From Pseudomonas sp. MPC6 (GTDB lineage: Bacteria > Pseudomonadota > Gammaproteobacteria > Pseudomonadales > Pseudomonadaceae), in NCBI RefSeq assembly GCF_006094435.1, contig NZ_CP034783.1, positions 1,019,001 through 1,083,000 on the forward strand: a stretch of 64,000 nucleotides of DNA, written 5' to 3'. The notes beneath the pieces are model-generated. The model saw only the letters and a program-made list of their open reading frames with translations, was not told the origin of the DNA and made no database searches. The translations under genes were made by a program, and so were the position numbers. Below, piece after piece: positions 29,294-39,892 of this stretch (positions within the stretch are counted from its first letter, which is position 1; every line of letters starts with the position of its first letter).

Positions 29294-29599
29294 TCAGCGA
29301 TACGCCGTGGTGATCCCCTGGCGCTCTTCGATGCATTCCGGCGCCCCCATCTCGAACTCCCGGCAGATCAACGGGCGTTTTTCGTAGATGGTGCACATCA
29401 TGGTGTTGCGATCCAGCGCGGCGCACCAGCCGTCATCCAGGCGCAGCATGACTTCGCCACCCCAATCATCGGTATCGATAAACCGCTCGGGCACGCCGGT
29501 GTCGGTGATCAGCATGACTTCAAGCTGGCAGCAGCACGCGGCGCAGGTCGAGCAAGTGACCGCCGGTTCGGCGATTTGCGTGTGGGGGATGGTCTTCAT
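29294..29599 (-). CDS. YkgJ-type cysteine-cluster protein
   Basis: 101 residues from the ATG at 29599 (MKTIPHTQIAEPAVTC); the frame is open further upstream without a plausible start. Cysteines in CSTCAACCCQLE, WCAAL, MMCTIYEKRPLICREF and PECIEE match the YkgJ/CxxCxxCC family, likely a metal or Fe-S binding protein of unknown role. No obvious operon partner. Confidence 0.85.
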   Translation of the reverse strand: MKTIPHTQIAEPAVTCSTCAACCCQLEVMLITDTGVPERFIDTDDWGGEVMLRLDDGWCAALDRNTMMCTIYEKRPLICREFEMGAPECIEERQGITTAYR

Positions 29600-29749
29600 G
29601 GGGCGCAGTGTAAGGCAGCGCGGCGGTGCTGTGTGAAAGGCCTGACGGACGCTTGGGTGCAGGGGCAGGCAGCAGGCTGATCCACTAACCGTATTCGCGA
29701 GGCTTGGCGCCACCGCCGCAGGGCTGTTCAGTTGCAGAAGCGGGCGCTG

Positions 29750-30997
29750 TCATAAGGTTTCCCCGAACGAGCGGGCAACGCGCAAAGCGCTGACCACGCC
29801 GTCTTCATGGGTGCCGCTGGCCCAATAGGCGCCGCAAAAGTAAGTGTGGTGCGCGCCGTTCAATTCTTCCCAGCGTTCCTGGGCGGCGACGGCCGCCAGG
29901 CTGAATTGCGGGTGGGCATACGTGTATTGGGCGAGCACCTTGAACGGACTGATGCCGGCGCTTTGATTGAGGCTGACACAGAACGTCGTATCGCTCTGGA
30001 TGCCCTGCACAATATTCATGTCGTAAGTGACAGCCGCCCGTGTATGGCCTGGGCCGCCGAGGCGATAGTTGCAACCGGCCCAGGCCAGTTTTTGCTCGGG
30101 CAACACACGTGTGTCGGTATGCAGCACGACTTCATTGTCAGCGTAGGGCAGGGCACTGAGGATCGACTGTTCGGCGTCGCTTGGCTCGGCCAGCAGTTTC
30201 AGTGCCTGATCGCTGTGACAAGCGAACACCACTTTATCGAATCGCTCGCTGCCGCCGGCGCTATGGATAATCACTCCAGCCCCATCGCGTTCGACTCGAT
30301 TGACCGGGGCATTGAGCCTGATCTTGTGTTCAAAGCTCGCCGTCAATGGTGCGATATAGGCGTTAGACCCCCCTTCGATCACGCACCATGGCCGGCGATT
30401 GTCAGTGGACAGCAGACCATGGTTGTTGAAGAACCTGACGAAGGTCCGCATTGGAAAACCCAGGATGTCAGCCATGGACATCGACCAGATCGCGGCCCCC
30501 ATCGGTACGATGTAGTGCAGGATGAACCGCTCGCCATAGCCACTCGCTTTGAAATAGTCGTCCAGCGTGGTGTCTGCCGCGATTCGCCCTTCGATCAGGT
30601 CGAGCTGTGCCGCTTTATTAAAGCGCGAGATGTCCCGCAGCATGCCCCAGAACCCCGGCGACAACAGATTGCGGCGCTGGGAAAACAGGCTGTTGAGGTT
30701 GTTGCTGTTGTACCAGAGGCCGGTATCGGGGTCGGTGACCGAAAAGCTCATTGGCGTCGGCTTGAACGCCACGCCCAGTTGACCCAGCAGGCGAATGAAA
30801 TTCGGATAGGCCCAGTCGTTGAACGCCATGAAACCGGTGTCCACCCGGTAGCTTTGGCCATCGACAGTCACGTCCAGGGTATGGGTATGACCGCCGACCC
30901 GGTCGCTGGCCTCGAACAGGCTGATCTCGTGGCTGCGGTTGAGCAGATAAGCGCTGGTCAGCCCCGAAATGCCGCTGCCGACGATGGCGATCTTCAC
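29750..30997 (-). CDS. FAD-dependent amine-oxidase-like oxidoreductase
   Basis: 415 residues. N-terminal dinucleotide fold IAIVGSGISGLTSAYLL with EASDRVGGHTHTL; C-terminal DGVVSALRVARSFGE motif. Resembles the COG2907-type proteins that occur in photolyase/cyclopropane-fatty-acid clusters. It overlaps the SDR stop by four bases (ATGA) and is the last gene of the phr operon. In related clusters a DUF1365 gene and a Cfa-like methyltransferase gene usually follow; here neither is present. Confidence 0.85.
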   Translation of the reverse strand: MKIAIVGSGISGLTSAYLLNRSHEISLFEASDRVGGHTHTLDVTVDGQSYRVDTGFMAFNDWAYPNFIRLLGQLGVAFKPTPMSFSVTDPDTGLWYNSNNLNSLFSQRRNLLSPGFWGMLRDISRFNKAAQLDLIEGRIAADTTLDDYFKASGYGERFILHYIVPMGAAIWSMSMADILGFPMRTFVRFFNNHGLLSTDNRRPWCVIEGGSNAYIAPLTASFEHKIRLNAPVNRVERDGAGVIIHSAGGSERFDKVVFACHSDQALKLLAEPSDAEQSILSALPYADNEVVLHTDTRVLPEQKLAWAGCNYRLGGPGHTRAAVTYDMNIVQGIQSDTTFCVSLNQSAGISPFKVLAQYTYAHPQFSLAAVAAQERWEELNGAHHTYFCGAYWASGTHEDGVVSALRVARSFGETL

Positions 30998-31776
30998 GGC
31001 TGATCCTTGATCGGCGGCTGGCCACGTACCATGCGTTTACCGATTGCCAGTTTTGCGCTGTCGGGCATTTTCGACAGCGGCCAGAGGGCGGCCATGAACA
31101 GCGCAGGCAGGGCGATCTCCGGGGGACGGCGCCTGAGTTCTTCGAAGATATGCCGAGCGGCTTTATCCACAGGCCAGGCGAGGGGGGGCGGCACGTCGTT
31201 GTTCGCGGCCGGCGGTGTGTCGACGAAGCCTGGGCTGACCATGGTGACTTCGATGCCGTCCGGAGCCAGATCGCGGCGCAAGGACTCGAACAAGTAACGC
31301 AGGCCGGCTTTCGAAGTGCCATAGGCTTCGGCCCGGGGCAGCGGCAGATAGGTTGCCGAGCTGGCCATTCCCACTATATGCGGCGCAGTTCCGGCTCGCA
31401 GCAAGGGCACGGCAGCTTCGATGCAATAACTGCTGGCGAGCAGGTTGGTGCGTACGACGTGCTCGATGATTGAAGCATCCAGCTGCCTGGCGTCGACATA
31501 CTCGCAAGTGCCGGCATTCAGGATCACCGAATCCAGCGAGCCCCACTCCTGGGCAATCCGCTCACCGATTTCACGCACGGTCTGGCCGTTGGTCAGGTCG
31601 CCGGCCACCACCATCACCTGTCCTGGATAGCGCTTGGCCAAGACCTTCAATGGTGCCGCCGAACGTGAACTGACCGCCAGGTGGGCGCCGGTTTTCAGTA
31701 TTTCTTCGGCCAACGCCGCGCCAATGCCGTTGCTGGCGCCAGTCAGCCAAAAGCGACGTGGAAGTGTAACGCTCAT
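30994..31776 (-). CDS. Short-chain dehydrogenase/reductase
   Basis: 260 residues from the ATG at 31776, with AAGGAG six bases upstream; the open frame reaches 31896 but the extra part overlaps the small ORF. Cofactor motif WLTGASNGIGAALAEE, NAG in SVILNAGTCEY, and the catalytic Tyr-Lys in AEAYGTSKAGL. Substrate unknown. Coupled to the FAD oxidoreductase gene that follows. Confidence 0.9.
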   Translation of the reverse strand: MSVTLPRRFWLTGASNGIGAALAEEILKTGAHLAVSSRSAAPLKVLAKRYPGQVMVVAGDLTNGQTVREIGERIAQEWGSLDSVILNAGTCEYVDARQLDASIIEHVVRTNLLASSYCIEAAVPLLRAGTAPHIVGMASSATYLPLPRAEAYGTSKAGLRYLFESLRRDLAPDGIEVTMVSPGFVDTPPAANNDVPPPLAWPVDKAARHIFEELRRRPPEIALPALFMAALWPLSKMPDSAKLAIGKRMVRGQPPIKDQP

Positions 31777-31789
31777 CCCATGCTCCTTT

Positions 31790-31900
31790 TCAGCCAGGCA
31801 CACGACTGGCCCAAAATACGGGTAGATGTTCATTAGATAGTGCCCGGGCATCGAAGTAATCCCGGTGGCAATGTACTGTCTCGCGCAGGAAATCACTCAT
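31790..31900 (-). CDS. Candidate 36-residue small ORF between phrB and SDR genes
   Basis: The ATG at 31900 has a perfect AGGAGG five bases upstream, encoded inside the last codons of phrB, and the frame overlaps the phrB stop. It ends 13 bases before the SDR start, so it fills the gap exactly. The peptide starts MSDFLRETVHCHRDYFDARA and contains one Cys, two His and several aromatics. It could be a real small protein, a translational coupler, or the remnant of a longer gene lost from this position. Confidence 0.5.
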   Translation of the reverse strand: MSDFLRETVHCHRDYFDARALSNEHLPVFWASRVPG

Positions 31901-33338
31901 CCCCGCCTCCTGCGTTCTGCCGCGACGGCAGATTCTTGAACGCCACCAGCGCTCGCGTGCGCGACTCACTAAGATTGACGATCGGCGACGGATAACCTGA
32001 CACACCAAATAGCCCTCCGAGGTTTACCGGGTTGTGCACTTCTTTTTTGCTCAGTCCGGCCAGTTCCGGCAGCCAGTGCTTGATGAATACGCCCTCGGCA
32101 TCAAATTTTACCGACTGGCTCAACGGGTTGAAAATCCGGAAATAGGGGGCCGAGTCGGTGCCGGTGGACGAACTCCACTGCCAGCCGCCGTTGTTAGCCG
32201 CCAGGTCGCCATCGATCAGGTGGCGCATGAAAAAGCGTTCGCCTTCGCGCCAGTCGATCAGCAGGTTCTTGGTCAGAAACATGGCCACTACCATCCGCAG
32301 ACGGTTGTGCATCCAGCCGGTTTCAAGCAATTGGCGCATGGCCGCATCGATGATGGGCAGGCCGGTGCGGGCTTGCTGCCAGGCCAGGAGTTCTTCAGGC
32401 GCATCGCGCCAGGCCAGGGCTTCGGTTTCCGGGCGGAAGGCGCGATGACGGGACACTCGTGGGTAGCCCACCAATATGTGTTTGTAGAATTCGCGCCACA
32501 ACAACTCATTGATCCAGGTGACGGCGCCCACGTTGCCGCTGTCGAACTCACCTTGATTGCTTTGCAGGGCCGCATGCAGGCATTGGCGAGGAGATATCAC
32601 GCCGGCCGCGAGATAGGCCGACAGTTGACTGGTGCCGGGTTTGGCCGGGAAGTCCCGCTCGCTTTGGTAGTAGTCGATCTGGGTGTCGGTAAAAGTGTCG
32701 AGGCGGCGCCGGGCTTCGCCTTCACCGGCCGGCCAGAGGGCGCGCAAGTTGTCGCCGGGCGTTTCGAAACCCTCGATGTTGGCGGGGATCTTGTCCGGTT
32801 CGATGCTCAATGGCGCTTGCACTTTTGGGGCGTTCACCAGACCGGGAAGCGCATGATGCAGGCGTTCATGGCAAACCTTGCGGAACTGGCTGAACACCTG
32901 GAAATACGTGCCGGTCCTGGTCAGGACACTCCCGGGCTTGAACAGCAGCTGGTCGAGATAGCGGTGAAACTCAATACCCTGGGTCTTCAGCGCGTCAGCC
33001 ACCGCCAGGTCCCGGCGGGTTTCATGAATGCCGTATTCCTCGTTGACGTGCACGGCTTCAATCGCCAACTGCCGACAAAGCTCGAGCAAAATATTCGGCG
33101 CGTCATCCCAGCGTGGTGCATGGCGGATCAGCAGGGGAATGTTCAGTTCGTTCAGCGCGCGGCTTAATTCGCTCAGGTTGCGCAGCCAGAAATCCACTTT
33201 GCACGGCGCATCGTCGTGCTCGCGCCATTGTTCCGGGCTCAGCAGGAACACAGCCAAGCTCGGACCCCGTGCGGCGGCGGCCGAGAGGGCGGTGTTGTCA
33301 TGTAGGCGCAAGTCGCTGCGCAGCCAGATCAATTGCAT
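31893..33338 (-). CDS. phrB: Deoxyribodipyrimidine photolyase
   Basis: 481 residues from the ATG at 33338 (MQLIWLRSDLRLHDNTAL). Light-driven repair of cyclobutane pyrimidine dimers with FAD and an antenna cofactor. FAD-domain signatures: INELLWREFYKHIL, TGLPIIDAAMRQLLETGWMHNRLRM and WQWSSSTGTDSAPYFRIFNP. Class I CPD photolyase layout, full length. Starts 21 bases after the MerR gene in the same operon. Confidence 0.96.
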   Translation of the reverse strand: MQLIWLRSDLRLHDNTALSAAAARGPSLAVFLLSPEQWREHDDAPCKVDFWLRNLSELSRALNELNIPLLIRHAPRWDDAPNILLELCRQLAIEAVHVNEEYGIHETRRDLAVADALKTQGIEFHRYLDQLLFKPGSVLTRTGTYFQVFSQFRKVCHERLHHALPGLVNAPKVQAPLSIEPDKIPANIEGFETPGDNLRALWPAGEGEARRRLDTFTDTQIDYYQSERDFPAKPGTSQLSAYLAAGVISPRQCLHAALQSNQGEFDSGNVGAVTWINELLWREFYKHILVGYPRVSRHRAFRPETEALAWRDAPEELLAWQQARTGLPIIDAAMRQLLETGWMHNRLRMVVAMFLTKNLLIDWREGERFFMRHLIDGDLAANNGGWQWSSSTGTDSAPYFRIFNPLSQSVKFDAEGVFIKHWLPELAGLSKKEVHNPVNLGGLFGVSGYPSPIVNLSESRTRALVAFKNLPSRQNAGGGDE

Positions 33339-33359
33339 GGTGGTATCCAAGGGTAACAA

Positions 33360-34301
33360 TTAAATGAGCCCACGCCGGACCAGGTCCTGGTGAGCCGATA
33401 ACGGATCTTCGGCCAGGAACAAGTCAGTAATCTCGGTGGCTCTAGCGGACAACTCGGTGTGGTGGATGCACACCGTGGGTCCTGCAATCATTTTTGGGCA
33501 ACTGACGCTATTCAAAAGTTTCGTCAGCTGTGAAAGGTTCATGGCTTTGCTGGAATACAGCAGCACGCCCCGTGCTTTCAGGTGATCGACCGCCAGCGCG
33601 AGCTCGCCGGCGGGGAGTGGCCAGTCGAACACCTCCACCGGGCAATCGGCGCTGCTGATCAACCAGGCGGTGAGCCACAGGTGGGGCTCCAGCGGCAGGT
33701 CCGAGTGATTGATCAACAGCAGCGGCGCACTGCGCAACTGACGGTTGTTATGGTAGATGCGGGCGCCGAATTTGCTGCGTAGCCAGGAAAAGAAAAACAC
33801 CCGTTCCATCTGTGCGCCGAACTGGCCTTGCCAACGTTGTTCCAGTTCCGCCAGCAACGGCATCAGCAGTTGTTCGCACACGATTCGCGGTGGGTACAGC
33901 GCCATGGCCTGGTTGACGGTGTCGTCGAGGGTACGTTCGTTCAGTTGGGTCATTGCGTGCAGCAGGGTGTGGCGCAGCACATGCCAATCGTTTTCGACCG
34001 ATTCGGTCAAGGCCTGTGGGGTGTCGAGCAGTTGCTTGACCTGGCTGACGGCAACGCCGCGATCGAGCCAGGTCAGAATCGTCAGGATGCGTTGAACATG
34101 TTCGGCGCGGAACAGCCGGTGACCCTTGGGCGTACGTTGCGGCACGATCAGGCCATAACGCCGTTCCCAGGCGCGCAAGGTCACGGCGTTGACGCCGGTC
34201 TGGCGGGCCACTTCACGAATGGGCAACCAGCCGTCATCGAGGGCCTTCGCGAAGTCGGCGCCCACGTCTGCGCTGGCGCTGGCGTCGAGTGGGGTTTTCA
34301 T
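33360..34301 (-). CDS. MerR-family regulator resembling class II LitR
   Basis: 313 residues from the ATG at 34301. A MerR DNA-binding domain (residues about 25-95) contains WLPIREVARQTGVNAVTLRAWERRYGL and TPKGHRLFRAEHV. The C-terminal part looks like the helical plus Rossmann region of CarH/LitR but lacks a visible DxHxxG cobalamin-binding motif, as described for class II LitR proteins of Pseudomonas that control photolyase genes together with a LOV photoreceptor. Overlaps the DUF523 gene stop by four bases. Likely controls its own operon. Confidence 0.85.
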   Translation of the reverse strand: MKTPLDASASADVGADFAKALDDGWLPIREVARQTGVNAVTLRAWERRYGLIVPQRTPKGHRLFRAEHVQRILTILTWLDRGVAVSQVKQLLDTPQALTESVENDWHVLRHTLLHAMTQLNERTLDDTVNQAMALYPPRIVCEQLLMPLLAELEQRWQGQFGAQMERVFFFSWLRSKFGARIYHNNRQLRSAPLLLINHSDLPLEPHLWLTAWLISSADCPVEVFDWPLPAGELALAVDHLKARGVLLYSSKAMNLSQLTKLLNSVSCPKMIAGPTVCIHHTELSARATEITDLFLAEDPLSAHQDLVRRGLI

Positions 34302-35260
34302 CAGATCGCGTTTCGCAGGCTGAGATTTTCCGGGTGCGGCTGCAGGTAAACCTGCTGCGCGATGTACGGATCCGGATGCTGGCGAAAATAATGTTTGAGC
34401 AGGGTCAGCGGCACCACCAGCGGCACGATGCCTTGGCGGTACTGGCCGATGACGTGCTGCACTTCCTGCTTGTCTTCGGCGCTGATCGCCTGTTTCAGGT
34501 AACCACTGATGTGTTGCAGGACATTGGTATGGGTGCGGCGCGTGGCGCATTTCTTCAAGGCGGCCATCAGTTCGCTGAAATAGCGTGGACCCAGTTCCAG
34601 GGGATCGCTGCGGCCCATGTTGCCCAGCAGATGGCCGAGGATTTTGTAGTGCACCGGGTTGTGGGCCATCAGCAGGTATTTGTAGCGCGAGTGAAAGTCT
34701 GTGAGGCCGCGGCGGGTCAGGCCTGCTTGGTGCAATTGCTGCCAGGCGCTGTAGGCGAATACGCGGGTCAGGAAGTTTTCCCGCAACACCGGATCGTTGA
34801 GTCGACCTTCTTCTTCCACCGGTAAATCCGGATGCAGGGAGCAAAAGGCCTGGGCGTAGATGCCGCGCCCACCGCCGTCCACCGGCACGCCGTTGGCGTG
34901 GTAGACCTTGACCCGTTCCAGGCCGCATGACGGCGATTTCTGCATGAAGATGTAGCCGCAGATATCGCTGAGCTCGGCCGCCATTTTCTGGCCATATTCA
35001 GCCAGTGGCCGCGTGACGTTGATCGCAGGATCGACTGAGCCGATGGCATCGGGTTGTTCGGGGCTACCCACCAGGCGGATGGGTTGGCGCGGGATGCCCA
35101 GGCCGATGGCAACTTCCGGACACACCGGGACGAAATCGAAGTAATCGGTGAGGGTCTGGCTGCACAGCCGCGACTGCTTGTGCCCGCCATTGAAACGCAC
35201 CTCGGCACCCATCAGGCAGGCGCTGATGGCGATTTTCGGTTTAACGGTGGGGTGGGACAT
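34301..35260 (-). CDS. DUF523 (TudS-like) and DUF1722 fusion protein
   Basis: 319 residues. Residues 8-150 are DUF523, the domain of the thiouracil desulfidase TudS, which uses a [4Fe-4S] cluster; the three expected cysteines are at 15 (ISACLMG), 47 (VPVCPE) and 112 (KSPSCG). Residues about 190-310 are DUF1722 (HSRYKYLLMAHNPVHYKILG), of unknown function. First gene of the merR-phrB operon. A -35/-10 pair and TGTACA repeats lie upstream. Confidence 0.87.
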   Translation of the reverse strand: MSHPTVKPKIAISACLMGAEVRFNGGHKQSRLCSQTLTDYFDFVPVCPEVAIGLGIPRQPIRLVGSPEQPDAIGSVDPAINVTRPLAEYGQKMAAELSDICGYIFMQKSPSCGLERVKVYHANGVPVDGGGRGIYAQAFCSLHPDLPVEEEGRLNDPVLRENFLTRVFAYSAWQQLHQAGLTRRGLTDFHSRYKYLLMAHNPVHYKILGHLLGNMGRSDPLELGPRYFSELMAALKKCATRRTHTNVLQHISGYLKQAISAEDKQEVQHVIGQYRQGIVPLVVPLTLLKHYFRQHPDPYIAQQVYLQPHPENLSLRNAI

Positions 35261-35282
35261 CGGGGCACCTCGAATCCAGACC

Positions 35283-35344
35283 TGTACAGAACTCCTGTTC
35301 TGTACAACATTACTTGATCATAGATTCAAAGGTGTACAAGTCAA
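35283..35344 (-). promoter_or_regulatory. Promoter and operator of the DUF523-merR-phrB operon
   Basis: Minus-strand TTGACT (35339-35344), 16-base spacer, TATGAT (35317-35322). A TGTACA (35333-35338) lies in the spacer. Downstream is a perfect inverted repeat, TGTACAGAAC-TCCT-GTTCTGTACA (on the plus strand, 35283-35306). MerR-type regulators commonly bind palindromes in or near the spacer. Confidence 0.72.
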
Positions 35345-35381
35345 ATTATTTGTATAAGTATTCCGCGCTAACGCTATCCAC

Positions 35382-36445
<1,064 letters not shown>

Positions 36446-36564
36446 AGCGTTCTCGTTCTGACGGCTTGGCCTATTGTTAAACATAGAGCCTGCCCGATAC
36501 CAAAGATCCCTGCTTATAAAAATAGACTAGTGATCAGGGTTAAACGCCACGCGAGGAAGAAGTC

Positions 36565-37467
36565 ATGCACATATTGCTGACCGGCGGTACTGGTTTGATA
36601 GGACGTCAACTCTGTCGACACTGGTTGAGTCAGGGCCATCGTTTGACTGTGTTGAGTCGCACACCGGAAAAAGTCGCAAAAATTTGCGGACCACAGGTGC
36701 GCGGCGTCGCATTGTTCGAAGACCTTGGGCAAGAAACCGTCGATGCCGTTATCAATCTGGCGGGTGCACCGATTGCCGACCGGCCCTGGACCTCCAAACG
36801 CAAAGCGCTGCTCTGGAGCAGCCGGATCACGCTGACCGAAACCTTGCTGGCCTGGCTCGACAGCCGCGAACAGAAACCCCGGGTATTGATCTCGGGCTCC
36901 GCCGTTGGCTGGTATGGCGACGGTGGCGAACGGGAACTGACCGAGGAATCGCCCCCGGTCATCGATGATTTCGCCAGTCAGTTGTGCATCGCCTGGGAGG
37001 AAACCGCGCAGCGTGCCGAAGCCATGGGCATTCGCGTGATCCTTATCCGTACCGGGCTGGTGTTGTCGGCCGAGGGCGGCTTTTTGTCGCGGCTGCTGCT
37101 GCCGTTCAAACTGGGGCTGGGCGGGCCGATCGGCAACGGTCGCCAATGGATGCCGTGGATTCATATCAACGATCAAATCGCCCTGATTGATTTTCTTCTG
37201 CATCGCGAAGACGCCAGCGGTCCTTATAATGCCTGCGCGCCCCAGCCGGTGCGCAATCGTGAGTTTGCCAAGGCGCTGGGCAGCGTGTTGCATCGCCCGA
37301 CGTTCATGCCGATGCCGGCCCTGGCTTTAAAAGTGTGTCTGGGCGAGTTGTCATTGCTGTTGCTGGGTGGCCAGAAGGCCGTACCGGCTCGCTTGCTGCA
37401 AGCGGGATTCACTTTCCGGTTCACTGATTTGCGCGCGGCTCTGGACGACCTGTCCAGCCGCCTTTGA
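36565..37467 (+). CDS. TIGR01777-family NAD-dependent epimerase-like protein
   Basis: 300 residues; GAGGAAGAA precedes the ATG. Extended SDR with [19 protein letters not shown] at the N-terminus, [19 protein letters not shown] and the C-terminal DUF1731 part ([27 protein letters not shown]). Related to E. coli YfcH; substrate unknown. Divergent from renalase and 13 bases upstream of hemH, so probably co-transcribed with it. Confidence 0.88.
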   Translation: MHILLTGGTGLIGRQLCRHWLSQGHRLTVLSRTPEKVAKICGPQVRGVALFEDLGQETVDAVINLAGAPIADRPWTSKRKALLWSSRITLTETLLAWLDSREQKPRVLISGSAVGWYGDGGERELTEESPPVIDDFASQLCIAWEETAQRAEAMGIRVILIRTGLVLSAEGGFLSRLLLPFKLGLGGPIGNGRQWMPWIHINDQIALIDFLLHREDASGPYNACAPQPVRNREFAKALGSVLHRPTFMPMPALALKVCLGELSLLLLGGQKAVPARLLQAGFTFRFTDLRAALDDLSSRL

Positions 37468-37480
37468 AATAGGACGTTGC

Positions 37481-38503
37481 ATGACCGATCACGCATTGCT
37501 TCTGGTCAACCTGGGCTCGCCTGCCTCCACTTCGGTGGCCGATGTGCGCAGTTATCTCAATCAATTTCTGATGGACCCTTATGTGATCGACTTGCCATGG
37601 CCGGTACGACGGTTGCTGGTATCGCTGATCCTGTTCAAGCGCCCGGAGCAATCGGCCCACGCCTATGCCTCGATCTGGTGGGAGGAAGGCTCGCCGCTGG
37701 TGGTGCTCAGCCGTCGCCTGCAACAGGCCATGACCGCGCAATGGATCCACGGTCCGGTGGAACTGGCGATGCGCTATGGCGAGCCGTCGATCGAGTCGAC
37801 GCTGGTGCGCATGGCGGGGCAGGGGATTAAACGCATTACCTTGGCGCCTCTGTACCCGCAGTTCGCCGACAGCACGGTGACCACGGTGATCGAAGAAGCC
37901 AAAAGGGTCGTGCGTGAGCACAACCTCGATGTGCAGTTCGCGATTCTTCAGCCGTTCTACGACCAGCCGGAATACCTGGACGCGCTGGTAGAGAGTGCCA
38001 AGCCGCATTTGCAGGAGGATTTCGATCACTTGTTGTTGAGCTTCCATGGCTTGCCCGAGCGGCACCTGAAAAAACTCAACCCCGGTCACTGTTTCGAGGG
38101 CGGCGGCGATTGCTGCGCCTGTGCGCCACCGGAAGTGCTCGCGACCTGTTATCGCGGGCAGTGCCTGCGCACGGCAGCCGAGTTTGCCAAACGCATGGGG
38201 CTGCCGGACGGCAAGTGGTCGGTGTCGTTCCAGTCGCGGCTGGGCCGGGCCAAGTGGATCGAACCCTACACCGAAGCGCGCCTTGATGAGCTGGCTGGCA
38301 TGGGCGTGAAAAAAGTGTTGGTGATGTGCCCGGCGTTTGTCGCCGATTGCATCGAGACGCTGGAAGAGATCGGTGATCGCGGCAAGGAGCAATTCCGCGA
38401 GGCGGGAGGGGAGGAGTTGGTGCTGGTGCCGTGCCTGAATGATGATCCGCAGTGGGCGCGGGCGTTGAACACGTTATGTGAGAGGGCGCCGTTGGCGCTG
38501 TAA
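37481..38503 (+). CDS. hemH: Ferrochelatase
   Basis: 340 residues from the ATG at 37481 (AGGA upstream). Inserts ferrous iron into protoporphyrin IX. N-terminus [19 protein letters not shown]; active-site His in [14 protein letters not shown] near residue 190; [14 protein letters not shown] and the catalytic Glu in [12 protein letters not shown]. Cysteines in [19 protein letters not shown] could hold an Fe-S cluster, as in some bacterial enzymes. Confidence 0.96.
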   Translation: MTDHALLLVNLGSPASTSVADVRSYLNQFLMDPYVIDLPWPVRRLLVSLILFKRPEQSAHAYASIWWEEGSPLVVLSRRLQQAMTAQWIHGPVELAMRYGEPSIESTLVRMAGQGIKRITLAPLYPQFADSTVTTVIEEAKRVVREHNLDVQFAILQPFYDQPEYLDALVESAKPHLQEDFDHLLLSFHGLPERHLKKLNPGHCFEGGGDCCACAPPEVLATCYRGQCLRTAAEFAKRMGLPDGKWSVSFQSRLGRAKWIEPYTEARLDELAGMGVKKVLVMCPAFVADCIETLEEIGDRGKEQFREAGGEELVLVPCLNDDPQWARALNTLCERAPLAL

Positions 38504-38506
38504 AAG

Positions 38507-38583
38507 CTTCGCCGGCAAGCCGGCTCCTACACAGGTCGCGTGATCGACACAAAACCTGTAGGAGCCGGCTTGCCGGCGAAGGC
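38507..38583. repeat. REP-type inverted pair
   Basis: CTTCGCCGGCAAGCCGGCTC and the facing GAGCCGGCTTGCCGGCGAAG, between the convergent hemH and uraA genes. Confidence 0.85.
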
Positions 38584-38611
38584 GTCTGAAGCAGCAACAA
38601 AAACCCCAGGC

Positions 38612-39892
38612 TTACAACAACGACTCACCCGCCTTCTTGTGCTTCCAGCTGTCATTACCCGGCAGCAACAAATTCAGGGCAATCGCCGTCACCGCGCACA
38701 GCGCAATGCCTTTGAGGCCGAAGTCGTCCGGGCCAGTGCCGGTGCCGACCAGCACGCCGCCAATCCCGAATACCAGGGTTACCGAGACAATCACCAGGTT
38801 GCGCGCCTCGCTCAGGTCGATTTTATGGCGAATCAACGTGTTCATCCCCACCGCCGCGATCGAGCCAAACAACAGGCACAGAATCCCCCCCATCACGGGC
38901 ACCGGGATGCTTTGCAGCAGCGCACCGAATTTTCCGACGAACGCCAGGCTGATGGCGAAGATCGCCGCCCAGGTCATGATTTTCGGGTTGTAGTTCTTGG
39001 TCAGCATCACCGCGCCCGTCACTTCGGCGTACGTGGTGTTGGGCGGACCACCGAACAGGCCGGCTGCGGTGGTCGCAATCCCGTCACCGAGCAGGGTACG
39101 GTGCAGGCCGGGCTTCTTCAGGTAATCGCGACCGGTGACGCTGCCCACGGCAATCACGCCGCCGATATGCTCGATAGCTGGAGCCAACGCCACCGGAATG
39201 ATGAACAGAATCGCCTGCCAGTTGAATTCCGGCGCGGTGAAGTGCGGAATCGCAAGCCAGGGAGCTGCGGCGATCTTCGCGGTATCGACCACACCGAAAT
39301 AGAACGCCATCGCGAAGCCCACCAGCACGCCGGAGATGATCGGCACCAGGCGAAAAATGCCTTTGCCGAACACCGCGACAATCAGGGTGGTCAGCAACGC
39401 CGGCATCGAGATCAACATCGCCGTCTGGTAATGAATCAGCTCGGTGCCGTCGTCCGCCTTGCCCATCGCCATGTTCGCGGCAATCGGCGCCATGGCCAGG
39501 CCGATGGAGATGATGACCGGGCCAATCACCACCGGTGGCAGCAAGCGGTCGATGAAACCTGTGCCTTTGATTTTCACGGCCAGGCCGAGGAAGGTGTAGA
39601 CGAAGCCTGCCGCCATCACACCGCCCATGGTCGCCGCGAGGCCGAATTGGCCCTTGGCGAGAATGATCGGGGTGATAAAGGCAAAGCTCGACGCCAGGAA
39701 CACGGGCACCTGACGCCCGGTGACGATCTGGAACAGAATCGTCCCCAGGCCTGCAGTGAACAGTGCCACGTTCGGATCGAGGCCGGTAATCAGCGGCATC
39801 AACACCAGCGCACCGAACGCCACGAACAGCATCTGGGCACCAGACAGCACCGTGCGCCAGAGCGGATCGTTGAACTCATCCTGCATGGTCAC
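38612..39892 (-). CDS. uraA: Uracil permease (nucleobase:cation symporter-2)
   Basis: 426 residues, about fourteen membrane segments. NCS2 signatures [17 protein letters not shown], the substrate-site region [14 protein letters not shown] and the loop [16 protein letters not shown]. Imports uracil for salvage. Overlaps upp by four bases (ATGA), so transport and phosphoribosylation are coupled. Confidence 0.94.
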   Translation of the reverse strand: MTMQDEFNDPLWRTVLSGAQMLFVAFGALVLMPLITGLDPNVALFTAGLGTILFQIVTGRQVPVFLASSFAFITPIILAKGQFGLAATMGGVMAAGFVYTFLGLAVKIKGTGFIDRLLPPVVIGPVIISIGLAMAPIAANMAMGKADDGTELIHYQTAMLISMPALLTTLIVAVFGKGIFRLVPIISGVLVGFAMAFYFGVVDTAKIAAAPWLAIPHFTAPEFNWQAILFIIPVALAPAIEHIGGVIAVGSVTGRDYLKKPGLHRTLLGDGIATTAAGLFGGPPNTTYAEVTGAVMLTKNYNPKIMTWAAIFAISLAFVGKFGALLQSIPVPVMGGILCLLFGSIAAVGMNTLIRHKIDLSEARNLVIVSVTLVFGIGGVLVGTGTGPDDFGLKGIALCAVTAIALNLLLPGNDSWKHKKAGESLL

